A DNA stretch of 64,000 bases from Actinomycetes bacterium. Lineage in GTDB: Bacteria > Actinomycetota > Acidimicrobiia > Acidimicrobiales > Microtrichaceae. The notes under the pieces are model-generated. The model was not told the origin of the DNA, ran no database searches, and saw only the letters and a program-made list of their open reading frames with translations. Position 1 is the stretch's first letter, and the number at the start of each line of letters is the position of its first letter. The position numbers were made by a program, and so were the translations under genes. Positions 28,163-36,912 of the stretch are shown one piece after another. The stretch is from the NCBI GenBank assembly GCA_024222295.1, contig JAAEPF010000034.1, positions 124,001-188,000 of the forward strand. Direction: 5' to 3'.

Positions 28163-28942
28163 TCAAGTGGCGGCGCTGAGGTTCCAGGCCTCGATCACGC
28201 CCTGGTCACCGGTGACGGCGAGTGAGGTCGTGGGGATGCGGCCGAACAGCCAGCGAACGATGTCGTTGGCCTCGCCGGTGACCGAGTCGGCCGGGAGCGC
28301 CTCGCCGGGATCGATGAGTTCGACGACGAGGTCGTCCGCTCCTCTGCCCACCCGCCATGCGCGATCGAGGTCGACGGCGCGAATCCCGACGGGCATTTCC
28401 GGAAGACCTTCGCCACGCGGATCTTGCTTGGTGACGAGAAGCGCGCCGGGCCACATGTAGCGGAGGGTCTCGTCGATGGAGGTGGCTGCCCGATCCGCAG
28501 GGAGCATCGTGACTTCACCCAACACCTCCTCGGCGTCCCAGACGTGAACGGCTGTCTCGGTCGCCGCACGCAGAACCCAGCCCCGGGCGGTCCGGCGGTG
28601 CTGGAACACGTAACAGGGCGCGTCGAGGTCGCGGCTGGCCACGAACTCGGAGAAGTCCTCCGCGACCCGCATCAGGTAGCCGAGCCGCTCGGCGTTGCCC
28701 CTGGGGAGCGGCGGCTGCGAGTTCCACGATGACTCGAAGTCGATCGGCCGGTCGCCGTGGGTGAGGTTGTGGGTGTACCAACCCGACAGTCCCGATATGA
28801 CGTGGGCGACGAGCTGGCGCATCGTCCACGGGGGACAGGTCGGCACCGGCTCGCGTGATCCGACGATGGCGGCGACCTCCGCGAGTCGGCCTGCCGACTC
28901 CACGATCCAATCTGTCAGCGCGGTGTCATCCATGTCGACCAT
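28163..28942 (-). CDS. Maleylpyruvate isomerase-type mycothiol-dependent protein
   Basis: A 259-residue protein of the DinB/MDMPI group. The N-terminal helical bundle has 'CPPWTMRQLVAHVISGLSGW' (first metal-ligand His), 'ESSWNSQPPLPRG' and 'ATETAVHVWDAE' (later His). A C-terminal MDMPI_C-like domain follows ('DDLVVELIDP', 'GEANDIVRWLFGR'). Such enzymes use mycothiol and a divalent metal, supporting an actinobacterial host. Start ATG 28942 has GGAGCG 6 nt upstream. It is 35 bp downstream of the DUF2855 gene. Confidence 0.87.
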   Translation of the reverse strand: MVDMDDTALTDWIVESAGRLAEVAAIVGSREPVPTCPPWTMRQLVAHVISGLSGWYTHNLTHGDRPIDFESSWNSQPPLPRGNAERLGYLMRVAEDFSEFVASRDLDAPCYVFQHRRTARGWVLRAATETAVHVWDAEEVLGEVTMLPADRAATSIDETLRYMWPGALLVTKQDPRGEGLPEMPVGIRAVDLDRAWRVGRGADDLVVELIDPGEALPADSVTGEANDIVRWLFGRIPTTSLAVTGDQGVIEAWNLSAAT

Positions 28943-28977
28943 TAAGGCGCTCCGATCGGGTGTCCGGATTCGTCGTT

Positions 28978-30063
28978 TCAGGAGAGGTGTCCGGTGTGCA
29001 TCGAGCAGACGAACCCTGACGATGGCTCGGCTCGACCCTCGAGGAGGTCGCGGTAGGTGTCCTCGATCCCTTCCGATCCCTGGCGGTGCTCGATCCTGAG
29101 CCACTGCGTACTTTGATCGACCATGCGGCGATAGGCATGGTTGATGCGAGCCTGCAGCTCTGCTGGTCCCCAGTCCTCGACCCGCTTCGCCGCCTGCCCG
29201 GGGGCGAAGAAGAACTCCGGTTTGGGGCCCGGTATGTCGTGTTCGCCGGCAGGCATCTCTTCCCAGTGTGTGGCGCCGACATTGATCGAGAAGGCCAACG
29301 CATCGCCGAAGTGGGTGTGAACAGCAGCCCTGATCTCCGAGCTGCCGGCCATGTCGACCATGCCGGTGCGCTCCGAGGCGTCGAGTTCGTCGACCTCGTC
29401 GTAGGTGGCGACCTGGTCGTAGAGACCGAGGCCCTCGACGAACGCCCGGTTGCGGGCTGAGGTGAGACCGATTGCCGAGATGTCGGCTCGGCCCGCAAGG
29501 CATGTCGCCAGGGCGATGGACGTCTTGGAGGAGGCGCTGGTGACGATCGTGGAGGTGGCGCCCTCGAAGGTGCGGTCGCCCAGCTGGTCGTCGACGAGGA
29601 ACGAAGTCATGAACATGCCGTAGAGCAGCAGGTACTCGTCCACGCGCTCGAGGTCGAAGTCGGGGTCTTCCTCGATGTTGCGGAAGTCGGTGTAGATGGC
29701 AGCGTGTCTGGCGCGATGGGGGCCGGCGTCGCGGAAGCCGTGCTCGCCCCGCGGGCTGGCATCGATGACGAGTTCCGTGCCCATGGGGTAGAAGCCGAAG
29801 TAGCGGCCACCGACGTGGATGTCGGCGTTGGAGGACTCTGTCACCGTCGCAAGTCCAATGGCTGGGATGCGACCCCATGGGGCCTCTGCGGGGAAGAACC
29901 CCCAGTAATCGAGCATGTCACCGGCCACGGCATAGGTGATGTTGTTGCTCGTGAGCGCGAACCGCTCTACCGAGAGCCGGATCTGCCCATCTGCGAGATC
30001 GGCCTGCGGGGTGCGGATTGCTCGGGTCTGGCGGAGATCCTGACGGCTGACTTCGAACATCAT
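28978..30063 (-). CDS. DUF2855 family protein (MDR/quinone oxidoreductase-like)
   Basis: A 361-residue protein related to zinc-less medium-chain reductases but assigned to DUF2855 by 'RLSVERFALTSNNITYAVAG', 'WGFFPAEAPWGRIPAIG', 'YLLLYGMFMTSFLVDD' and 'IVTSASSKTSIALA', the last replacing the usual Rossmann glycine motif. The family is often linked to fatty-acid or lipid catabolism but has no proven reaction. Start at the double ATG 30063/30060. It is divergent from the SRPBCC-sulfatase operon, 66 bp away. Confidence 0.87.
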   Translation of the reverse strand: MMFEVSRQDLRQTRAIRTPQADLADGQIRLSVERFALTSNNITYAVAGDMLDYWGFFPAEAPWGRIPAIGLATVTESSNADIHVGGRYFGFYPMGTELVIDASPRGEHGFRDAGPHRARHAAIYTDFRNIEEDPDFDLERVDEYLLLYGMFMTSFLVDDQLGDRTFEGATSTIVTSASSKTSIALATCLAGRADISAIGLTSARNRAFVEGLGLYDQVATYDEVDELDASERTGMVDMAGSSEIRAAVHTHFGDALAFSINVGATHWEEMPAGEHDIPGPKPEFFFAPGQAAKRVEDWGPAELQARINHAYRRMVDQSTQWLRIEHRQGSEGIEDTYRDLLEGRAEPSSGFVCSMHTGHLS

Positions 30064-30089
30064 GGCGGCGACAGTACCGTTGTTGGGTC

Positions 30090-30123
30090 CGAATATGCCA
30101 GTGATGCACGCATAAGTTAGGGT
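30090..30123 (+). promoter_or_regulatory. Divergent promoter region with -10 TAGGGT (motif copy C, weak)
   Basis: TAGGGT at 30118-30123 lies 6 nt before the GTG start at 30130, fitting a leaderless promoter. The preceding ATGCCAGTGATGCACGCAT resembles motif copies A and B (GCCAGT..ATGC..GCA) with gaps, so it is only a possible further member. Confidence 0.4.
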
Positions 30124-30129
30124 GATGGT

Positions 30130-30573
30130 GTGGTCGAGATCGTTGAGCGGTCCGAGGTGGCACGTCCGTCGGACGTGGTGTGGGAGGTCCTGGCGGACTT
30201 CGGTGCCATCAGTCGTTGGGCGCCGAACGTGGCCCACTCGTGTCTCACGACCGAGCAGGAGAACGGTGTTGGTGCGGTGCGGCGGGTTCAGGTCGGCCGC
30301 AATGGGCTCCTCGAGAGGGTCGTCGACTGGGATCCGGGCCACCGACTCGCGTACCGCGTCGAAGGGCTACCTCCCGTTCTGAGGTCGGTCACGAACAGCT
30401 GGGAGCTCGAGGGCCACAACGGTTCGACCAGGGTCACCCTCACGAGCCATGTCGACGCCGGCGCCCGACCGCCACAGAAGGTGGTCGCCCGAGTGGCGAG
30501 TCGCGTGATGGCGCGGGCTTCGCGGCAGATGCTCGCCGGTCTGAAGGCACAGCTGGAGCAGGTCCCGTCGTGA
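30130..30573 (+). CDS. SRPBCC (START/Bet v1-like) protein
   Basis: A 147-residue polyketide-cyclase/dehydrase-type protein: 'VEIVERSEVARPSDVVWEVL', 'ADFGAISRWAPNVA', 'GVGAVRRVQ' and 'SWELEGHNGSTRVTLTSHVD', ending in a long amphipathic helix. These proteins bind hydrophobic small molecules in a helix-grip fold. GTG start, probably leaderless. Its stop overlaps the start of the sulfatase fusion by 4 nt (GTGA), indicating translational coupling. Confidence 0.88.
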   Translation: MVEIVERSEVARPSDVVWEVLADFGAISRWAPNVAHSCLTTEQENGVGAVRRVQVGRNGLLERVVDWDPGHRLAYRVEGLPPVLRSVTNSWELEGHNGSTRVTLTSHVDAGARPPQKVVARVASRVMARASRQMLAGLKAQLEQVPS

Positions 30574-33152
30574 CGAGCCGTCCAGACGTCGTCGTACTCC
30601 TGACGGACCAGGAGCGGGCCGCGCCACCGTACGAGTCGGCCCCCGTCGCGGACTGGCGGCGCCAGAAGCTGGTAGGCGCCCAGTGGTTCGAGGACAATGG
30701 CGTGTCGTTCCGCCGGCACTACACGGGCTCTCTCGCATGCGTGCCCAGCCGCCCCACGCTGTTCACCGGCCAGTATCCCGACGTCCACGGCGTCACCCAG
30801 ACCAACGGCCTGGGAAAGATGCAGGACGACTCGAGGATGCGCTGGCTGCGACCGGGCGAGGTGCCGACACTCGGACACTGGTTCCGAGCCGGCGGCTACG
30901 ACACCCACTACGTCGGCAAGTGGCACATGACCCATGCCGACCTGACAGACCCGGCAACCGGCGATGGGCTCGCGACCCACGACGACCACGGCGTGGTCGA
31001 CCCCGCAGCGGTGCAGGCATACCTGGATGCGGACAGGCTCGACGAGTTCGGGTTCTCCGGTTGGGTCGGACCCGAGCCTCACGGCGGCAAGCCCTCGCAA
31101 TCCGGACTGGTGTGCGACCCGATATACGCGGACCGCGCAGTGGCCTGGCTGGAGGACCGCTACGCACGCCGGCGTGCCGGTGAAGTGGATGCATTGCGCC
31201 CCTTCCTGCTCGTCGTCAGCTTCGTCAACCCCCACGACATCGTCTACACGCCCGGCTGGCTCGGTCGGCTCGGACCCGGCAACCCGTTCGCATCCGATCC
31301 CGACAACCCCCCGGATATTCCCCCGTCGCCCAGCTACGACGAGGACCTGGCCACCAAGCCGGCGGCACAGATCGCGTACCGAGCCGCGTATCCCACGACC
31401 TACGGACCGGCGCCGGCGGTTGAGCGGTCGTACCGCGGGCATGCCCAGGAATACCGCAACCTGTACTACCGACTGCACCTCTGTTCCGACGGCCCACTCG
31501 ACCGGGTCCGACGCGCGATAACCGACGGCGGATCCGGCGAGGCCGTGATCGTGCGCAGCTCCGACCACGGCGAGTTGTTGGGCGCACACGGAGGACTGCA
31601 CCAGAAGTGGTTCAACCTCTACGACGAGGCCACACGCGTTCCGTTCGTAATCGCCCGGGTCGGCCGGGAGGCTACGACCTCGCGGGCCGTCGACGACGCG
31701 CCGACCTCCCACGTCGACCTGCTGCCCACCCTGCTCGCCGCAGCGGGGATCGACCGCGCCGAGGTCGCACAGGAGATGGCGGACGCGTTCAGCGAGTTGC
31801 ACGAGCTGCCGGGTCGCGACCTCATGCCCGTGGTCGACGGTGCCGAGCCCGACACCTCGCGCACGGTGTACGCGATGACACGGGACAACATGCCAGAGGG
31901 TGACTCGGGGGCCAGCGGGCTGGCCAGGCGGATCGGTCTGGTCGACTCACAGCCGCCTCCGTTGCGGATCCAGGTGCCGGCACACGTAGCGGCGAACTTC
32001 GAGAGCATCGTGAGCAGGGTCGACACAGCCGATGCCGACCAGGGCGCCGGTCACCTCTGGAAGATCGTGCGCAGCTTCGATGACCCGGCCACCTGGACTG
32101 AGCCGGGCATACGGCACCTTGCGGGAACGGGTCAGGGTGGCGAGCTGTACCGCTCGACGCCCCTGCCCGACCAGTGGGAGCTGTACGACCTGGACGACGA
32201 TCCCAACGAGATGTGCAACCGGTCCGACGACCCGGATGCGCGAGCTGTCTTCGAACTCCTCTCGGACAGGCTCGGGGTCGAGCGCAGAGGCGTCGTTCCC
32301 GATCGCAACCAGCCATGGCCCTACGCCGCCCGAACTCCCACCGGAGGTCCACCCGTGAAGAAGCCACCCCTGCCCGCGCTCGCGGTTCGCAAGGTCCTGC
32401 AGCGCGTCGGCATGCACCCGGATGACACCGAGCAAGTCGATGTCGACGCAACGGGCCGGAGGGCGTTGGTGATCGCCACCAACCACGCCGTCCTCGACGT
32501 CGGAAAGCCAACCGGGGTCTATGCCAGCGAGCTCACGGTGCCGTACTACGCCTTCCTCGACGCCGGGATGACCGTCGACGTCGCCAGCCCCGCCGGTGGT
32601 GTGATTCCCGTGGACCCGACGTCGCTGCGGGCGGTCATGCGAACCGAGGCATGCGACCGATTCCTCGCGGATGATGACTTCAGGCTGAAGGTCACCGAGT
32701 CCCTGGCGGTCGGCGAGCTCGACATGGCCGATTACGACATCGTGTACCTCGCCGGCGGCTGGGGAGCCGCCTTCGACCTCGGCTTCTCCGAGGAGTTGGG
32801 TCGCCAGATCACGGCTGCCAACGATCTCGGGCGGGTCATCGGCGGTGTCTGCCACGGCCCGCTCGGACTCGTGAAGGCCACGGCTGCCGACGGCTCGCCA
32901 CTGGTGGCCGGTCGTCACGTGACCGCTGTTACCGACAAGCAGGTGCACGAGCTCGGGATCGACAGCACGCCGCAACACCCAGAAACCGAGCTGCGAAGTC
33001 TCGGTGCCGACTTCGAGAGCCAGACCCGCTTCCGAGACCCCTTCGCGAACCACTGGGTGGTGGACGGGAACTTGGTGACAGGCCAGAACCAGAACGCCGC
33101 ACCGATGGTGGCGCGCGAGATGCTGCGCCTCTCGGACGAAATGGGCCACTGA
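30570..33152 (+). CDS. Sulfatase fused to a DJ-1/PfpI (Hsp31-like) domain
   Basis: An 860-residue protein with two enzymatic domains. Residues 1-~590 are a type I sulfatase: formylglycine motif CVPSR at 57-61, 'LLTDQERAAP' metal Asp (D13), 'YVGKWHM', 'SSDHGELLGAHG' metal ligands, and a C-terminal 'WELYDLDDDPNE' typical of choline-sulfatase-like members. A proline-rich linker (~600-625) leads to a DJ-1/PfpI domain (~630-860): 'VYASELTVPYYAFLDAGM' with the conserved Glu and the nucleophile elbow 'GGVCHGPLGLV' (Cys ~761), as in Hsp31/glyoxalase III-like proteins. The GTG start overlaps the SRPBCC stop by 4 nt. No stop or frame change separates the domains. Confidence 0.9.
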   Translation: MTSRPDVVVLLTDQERAAPPYESAPVADWRRQKLVGAQWFEDNGVSFRRHYTGSLACVPSRPTLFTGQYPDVHGVTQTNGLGKMQDDSRMRWLRPGEVPTLGHWFRAGGYDTHYVGKWHMTHADLTDPATGDGLATHDDHGVVDPAAVQAYLDADRLDEFGFSGWVGPEPHGGKPSQSGLVCDPIYADRAVAWLEDRYARRRAGEVDALRPFLLVVSFVNPHDIVYTPGWLGRLGPGNPFASDPDNPPDIPPSPSYDEDLATKPAAQIAYRAAYPTTYGPAPAVERSYRGHAQEYRNLYYRLHLCSDGPLDRVRRAITDGGSGEAVIVRSSDHGELLGAHGGLHQKWFNLYDEATRVPFVIARVGREATTSRAVDDAPTSHVDLLPTLLAAAGIDRAEVAQEMADAFSELHELPGRDLMPVVDGAEPDTSRTVYAMTRDNMPEGDSGASGLARRIGLVDSQPPPLRIQVPAHVAANFESIVSRVDTADADQGAGHLWKIVRSFDDPATWTEPGIRHLAGTGQGGELYRSTPLPDQWELYDLDDDPNEMCNRSDDPDARAVFELLSDRLGVERRGVVPDRNQPWPYAARTPTGGPPVKKPPLPALAVRKVLQRVGMHPDDTEQVDVDATGRRALVIATNHAVLDVGKPTGVYASELTVPYYAFLDAGMTVDVASPAGGVIPVDPTSLRAVMRTEACDRFLADDDFRLKVTESLAVGELDMADYDIVYLAGGWGAAFDLGFSEELGRQITAANDLGRVIGGVCHGPLGLVKATAADGSPLVAGRHVTAVTDKQVHELGIDSTPQHPETELRSLGADFESQTRFRDPFANHWVVDGNLVTGQNQNAAPMVAREMLRLSDEMGH

Positions 33153-33202
33153 GACCTCTCACTTCGATCGCCAGTTGAACCACCAGGATGGAGTGTGACT
33201 GC

Positions 33203-33919
33203 ATGCCGAAGTATGGACAGCTGAACGAGGACTACATCGCCACATGGTTCCAGCGGGACGAGCCGGGGGGCCCCATGTGGGCGCTCAACCTCATGAAATA
33301 CCGCGAGCAGGCGGAGTACTCGGACGGGCGCGAGTCCACGCTGAGCGGGATCGAGGCGGACAACCGGTACGCCCCGCACGAACACCTGGCCGCCGTCGGG
33401 TCGCGGATCGTGCTCTTGGCGCCGGTGCTGCATCACCTCGTGGGCGACGGCTGGAAGTGGGACCGCATCGCCATAGCCCAGTACCGCGACCGCATGGCGA
33501 TGGTCGAGATGAGCTCGAACTCCGACTTCCAGAAGGACGAACAACACAAGGAAGCCGGGATGGACTTCACCGTCGTGTTGGCCAGTTTCCCGGTGGACGA
33601 CGCACCGGTACCGCCGCAGGTCTCCGGGGCTCGGGACGGTCAGCTCCTGCTGCTACAGGTGGTCGGTGACGCCTCGACCGAGGACCTCGCCGCCGAAGTG
33701 GAGTCCACCCGGATCGGCCGGCTCTGGGTCGAGGATCGGGTGATCGGCGACGGCCGTAGGTTCGCCGAGGCCCGATTCGACCTGATATCGCCTCAGGTAG
33801 CCGACGCACTGGCGACCCGCGCGTACGTCACCGACGACACGCGCTACGCGCTGATCGCGGACCCGGTCATCGATGACGTTGCGCGTTCCCTGAGCGACCC
33901 GACGCGCGTCCTGTTCTGA
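33203..33919 (+). CDS. Hypothetical protein with dimeric alpha-beta-barrel features
   Basis: A 238-residue cytoplasmic protein. 'GGPMWALNLMKYRE' near the start and 'WDRIAIAQYRDRMAMVEM' recall DUF1330-type ferredoxin-like folds, perhaps duplicated (a second unit around 'GQLLLLQVVGD'). No catalytic motif. Start ATG 33203 (MPKYGQLNED) is used; GGAG lies 9 nt upstream, though ATG 33188 is also in frame. It is 50 bp downstream of the sulfatase fusion, probably in the same operon. Confidence 0.75.
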   Translation: MPKYGQLNEDYIATWFQRDEPGGPMWALNLMKYREQAEYSDGRESTLSGIEADNRYAPHEHLAAVGSRIVLLAPVLHHLVGDGWKWDRIAIAQYRDRMAMVEMSSNSDFQKDEQHKEAGMDFTVVLASFPVDDAPVPPQVSGARDGQLLLLQVVGDASTEDLAAEVESTRIGRLWVEDRVIGDGRRFAEARFDLISPQVADALATRAYVTDDTRYALIADPVIDDVARSLSDPTRVLF

Positions 33920-33939
33920 GTTTTCGCACCCTTCGGGCT

Positions 33940-34698
33940 CTAGGACCAGCCGCCGTCGTGGGCCACGAACTGGCCTGTCACGAAACCGCAGGTACCGTCC
34001 AGGTAGGCACAGCACAGAGCGGCGCACTCCTCGACGGTGCCCAGTCGGCCCATCGGGACGTGCGACTCGACCTGCGAACGAACCTCTGGATCGGTGGCAC
34101 CCGTGGCCTCGAGGAAGGCCGGGAAGTCCATGAAGTTGGTGCCAAGGGCGTTCACCTGGACGCCCTTGGGTGCCATCTCCCGGGCCACGTTCTTGGTCAG
34201 GTGGGTAGCTCCAGCGCGTAGTGCCGAGTAGAGGGGGGCGCCGACGATCGTGCGTGCCCCGGAGGAGCTGGTGATCACCAGTACCTGTCCGGCCTGCCGG
34301 TCGATCATCGGGGGGAGAACCGCCTTCAGGAAGTTGTAGGGAGCGTCGATCAGGCCGCGTTCGAGCTTGGCCAGCTCCTCGGAGGTCGAGTCCAGGAACA
34401 TCCCACCGATGATCTGTCCGGTGAACGCGGTTGCGGCGTCGAGCCGGCCGAAGCGGTCCAGCGCCGAGGCGACGAGCCGTTCGGCGGTTTCCGCCTTGCT
34501 GAGGTCCCAGGCGTTGTCGACGACCTCGACCCCTGCGCCCATGGCTTTCAGGTCGTCGACCAACCCGTCTACCGGATCGCCGATCACGAGGTCATGGCCC
34601 CGTCGCGCAAGTTCGCGGGCAATCGGCGGACCGACATATGTGCTCGTGTTGGCGACGAGCGCAACCCGCCTCTCGTCAGTTCCGCTCGGTTCACTCAT
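33940..34698 (-). CDS. Divergent SDR-like protein with altered active site
   Basis: A 252-residue protein with SDR length and fold pattern ('QVLVITSSSGARTIVGAPLY', 'MAPKGVQVNALGTNF', 'FVTGQFVAHDGGWS'). The glycine-rich motif TGxxxGIG is replaced by 'ANTSTYVGPPIA' and the catalytic YxxxK reads YSALR, with Arg for Lys. It may use NAD(H) differently, be non-catalytic, or belong to the atypical enoyl-reductase-like SDRs. It converges with the 33203 gene (21 bp) and is divergent from the 35042 SDR. Confidence 0.85.
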   Translation of the reverse strand: MSEPSGTDERRVALVANTSTYVGPPIARELARRGHDLVIGDPVDGLVDDLKAMGAGVEVVDNAWDLSKAETAERLVASALDRFGRLDAATAFTGQIIGGMFLDSTSEELAKLERGLIDAPYNFLKAVLPPMIDRQAGQVLVITSSSGARTIVGAPLYSALRAGATHLTKNVAREMAPKGVQVNALGTNFMDFPAFLEATGATDPEVRSQVESHVPMGRLGTVEECAALCCAYLDGTCGFVTGQFVAHDGGWS

Positions 34699-34923
34699 GG
34701 CTTCATCTCCTTGCCTGTCTGGCCGGTCCGGTGGGGACCGGATGCCGGTCGCGCCTCACGGGCCGCACGAGGGCTACTTCCACGGGTATCCCGTTGAGAA
34801 CTGCTCTGCCCGCAGAGGGGACCGGTCCGGTTGTGCAGGGAGCTCTCAGGCACCGTGGGACCACCGAGAGCCCGGGGGCATCAGGTGTCATTGCCGGGTA
34901 CACGGGGTGACCCTATCAGCGCT

Positions 34924-34954
34924 GCGAACAATTGCCAGTAGAATGCGCACCAAC
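34924..34954. promoter_or_regulatory. Operator/promoter-like motif, copy B
   Basis: GCGAACAATTGCCAGTAGAA followed by TGCGCACCAAC. In reverse complement it matches copy A (27520-27550) at 24 of 31 positions overall and 20 of 23 in the core. It lies 88 bp upstream of the SDR start at 35042; TAGAAT inside it and TAGTGT downstream are -10-like. Confidence 0.6.
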
Positions 34955-35041
34955 TAGTGTGTACGTGCGGCTGGGGGTAGGCCACTGCTCCCGGCAGCAC
35001 AACCTGCCACGACGTCCCAGTCGGGGGAGGCGGAGGACGAA

Positions 35042-35860
35042 GTGGAACTCAACGGAAGAAACGCAGTGGTGACGGGCGCCGCGTCGGGCATCGGACTGGC
35101 CCTGACCGAGCGCTTCCTCGCAGAGGGGATGTCGGTTGTCATGGCGGACATCGAGGCCGACAAGCTCGAGAGCGAGGCCGACCGCCTCGCGGCCGACGGA
35201 GCTCGGGTGTCGGCGTTCGAGTGTGATGTCTCCGATCCCGCCCAGGTCCGCGCCCTGCGCGAGAGAGCGGTCTCCGACCACGGTGCGGTGCATGTGCTGT
35301 GCAACAACGCCGGGGTCGCGCTCGGTGCCAGGAACCTCGACACATCGGCCGAGCAGTGGCAGTGGGTCATCGGTGTGAACGTCCTCGGCGCGGCCTACGG
35401 CTGCAGCGAGTTCGGCCCGCTGATGGTCGAACAGGGTGAGGGTCACATCGTCAACACGTCCTCCGAGGCCGGCCTGTGCAGCACCCCGATGCTCGGCTCC
35501 TACCACGCGTCGAAATACGCGGTGGTGGGATTGTCAGAATCGTTGGCGATGGAGCTCGATGGCACCGGTGTGGGTGTGTCGGTGCTGTGTCCTGAACTCG
35601 TCGACACGCAGATCTTCGAATCGACACGCAACGCACCGGCAGAACTGGGCCTGCCCCGCCCGCGCCCAGTGCCCCTGGAGAAGATCGAGGAGTTCATGGG
35701 CAGCAAGGCGATGGCACCCTCAGATGTGGCCGGCAAGGCCGTGTACGCAATACGTCAGAACAACTTCTGGATCATCACCCATCCGGTCACCGAGACCCGC
35801 TACCGCCTGCGCAACCGTGACATGGAATCCGCAACGAATCCCCGGTTCCGAATGGGTTGA
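35042..35860 (+). CDS. SDR family oxidoreductase
   Basis: A 272-residue classical SDR: 'VTGAASGIGLALTERFL' cofactor loop, 'ADIEADKLE' (Asp after strand 2), 'CNNAGVALG', catalytic Ser in 'NTSSEAGLC' and 'YHASKYAVVGLSESL' (YxxxK), then 'VLCPELVDTQIF'. Residues ~225-272 form an extended C-terminal tail seen in steroid/alcohol-type SDRs. GTG start after a GGAGG-like region. First gene of a plus-strand group with a dehalogenase and a TetR regulator. Confidence 0.93.
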   Translation: MELNGRNAVVTGAASGIGLALTERFLAEGMSVVMADIEADKLESEADRLAADGARVSAFECDVSDPAQVRALRERAVSDHGAVHVLCNNAGVALGARNLDTSAEQWQWVIGVNVLGAAYGCSEFGPLMVEQGEGHIVNTSSEAGLCSTPMLGSYHASKYAVVGLSESLAMELDGTGVGVSVLCPELVDTQIFESTRNAPAELGLPRPRPVPLEKIEEFMGSKAMAPSDVAGKAVYAIRQNNFWIITHPVTETRYRLRNRDMESATNPRFRMG

Positions 35861-35923
35861 GCGCGCGGAACCGGCCACTCCCATGGACAAGGACCGAAGA
35901 GCCCGAACCCTGATCGGAGCCCA

Positions 35924-36865
35924 ATGCAGATTCTCCAGACTCCCGACGAGGTGGCAGATGGCCTTCCCGGCTATGACTTCCACCGCCGCTACGCGACCGT
36001 TCCATCAGGAGACGGCCAGGAGATCCGGATCCACGTCGTCGACGAGGGAAGCCAAGAAGGCCACCCGGTCGTCTTCCTGCATGGGAACCCTTCGTGGTCC
36101 TATGTGTGGCGCGAACAGATCAAGGCGGCATCCGCGGCCGGCTTTCGGTCCATCGCACCTGACCTGGTCGGAATGGGGCTCTCCGACAAGCCCTCGGACA
36201 TGTCCGACTACACCGTCGCCCGCCATGTCGAGTGGATCCGTGCGCTGCTGTTCGATCAGCTGCAACTTGCTGCACCGACTTTCGTACTGCACGACTGGGG
36301 CGGGATCATCGGCATGCGCATCGCTGCGGAGAATCCCGATCGGGTGGCGGCGATGGCCATTACCAACACGGGGCTGCCCTGGCGCGACATGGCTGAGCCA
36401 CTTCCCGAGAAGATCGAGGCCGCAGGCCCCTTTGCGGACTTCCAGGCCTTCGCAGCCAGCGCACCGAGATGGGAACCATGGTCGCTGTTGCCGATGGTCA
36501 TGGCCACTGAGCCTTCGCAGGCCCTGGTCGAGGCGTACCGCGCCCCCTACCCGGACGACTCACTGACTGTCGGCAGTCGGGCCTTCACGCAGTTGCTCCC
36601 GACCCGACCGGACAACCCGATGTACGCCGACAACTACGAGGCCTGGCGCTCGCTGGAGCGTTTCGAGAAGCCGGTTGTCACGATCTTCGGTGGCTTGGAC
36701 GTGGTCGCTCCTGACGGCTGGAAGCCGATTTTGGAGCGGATCCCGGGTGCCCAGGGTCAGCCGCATGAGATCCTTGCCGGCGGCGGCCACTTCCTGCAGG
36801 AGGACCTGCCGGAGCAGTACACCGAGGCACTGATGGCGTGGTTGTCAGGCCTTCATGAGCGGTGA
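35924..36865 (+). CDS. Haloalkane dehalogenase-like alpha/beta hydrolase
   Basis: A 313-residue paralogue of the 26416-27471 enzyme. 'FLHGNPSWSYVWREQ' (halide-stabilising Asn), 'APDLVGMGLSDKP', nucleophile 'LHDWGGIIG' (Asp plus halide Trp), acid in 'FGGLDVVAPD' and base His in 'GGGHFLQED'. Length is typical for the family (about 290-310). It lies 63 bp after the SDR, which could act on the alcohol product; that link is inference. Confidence 0.87.
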   Translation: MQILQTPDEVADGLPGYDFHRRYATVPSGDGQEIRIHVVDEGSQEGHPVVFLHGNPSWSYVWREQIKAASAAGFRSIAPDLVGMGLSDKPSDMSDYTVARHVEWIRALLFDQLQLAAPTFVLHDWGGIIGMRIAAENPDRVAAMAITNTGLPWRDMAEPLPEKIEAAGPFADFQAFAASAPRWEPWSLLPMVMATEPSQALVEAYRAPYPDDSLTVGSRAFTQLLPTRPDNPMYADNYEAWRSLERFEKPVVTIFGGLDVVAPDGWKPILERIPGAQGQPHEILAGGGHFLQEDLPEQYTEALMAWLSGLHER

Positions 36866-36912
36866 TGTCGGCATCATCGGGCCTCCTCGGGCGGCCGGTA
36901 CTGTGAGGCGGG

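Noticed and set aside
28943-29878. N-terminal extension of the MDMPI gene up to 29878
   Set aside because: Arg/His/Gly-rich frame-shadow of the DUF2855 gene; the real start at 28942 has a ribosome binding site and begins the domain.
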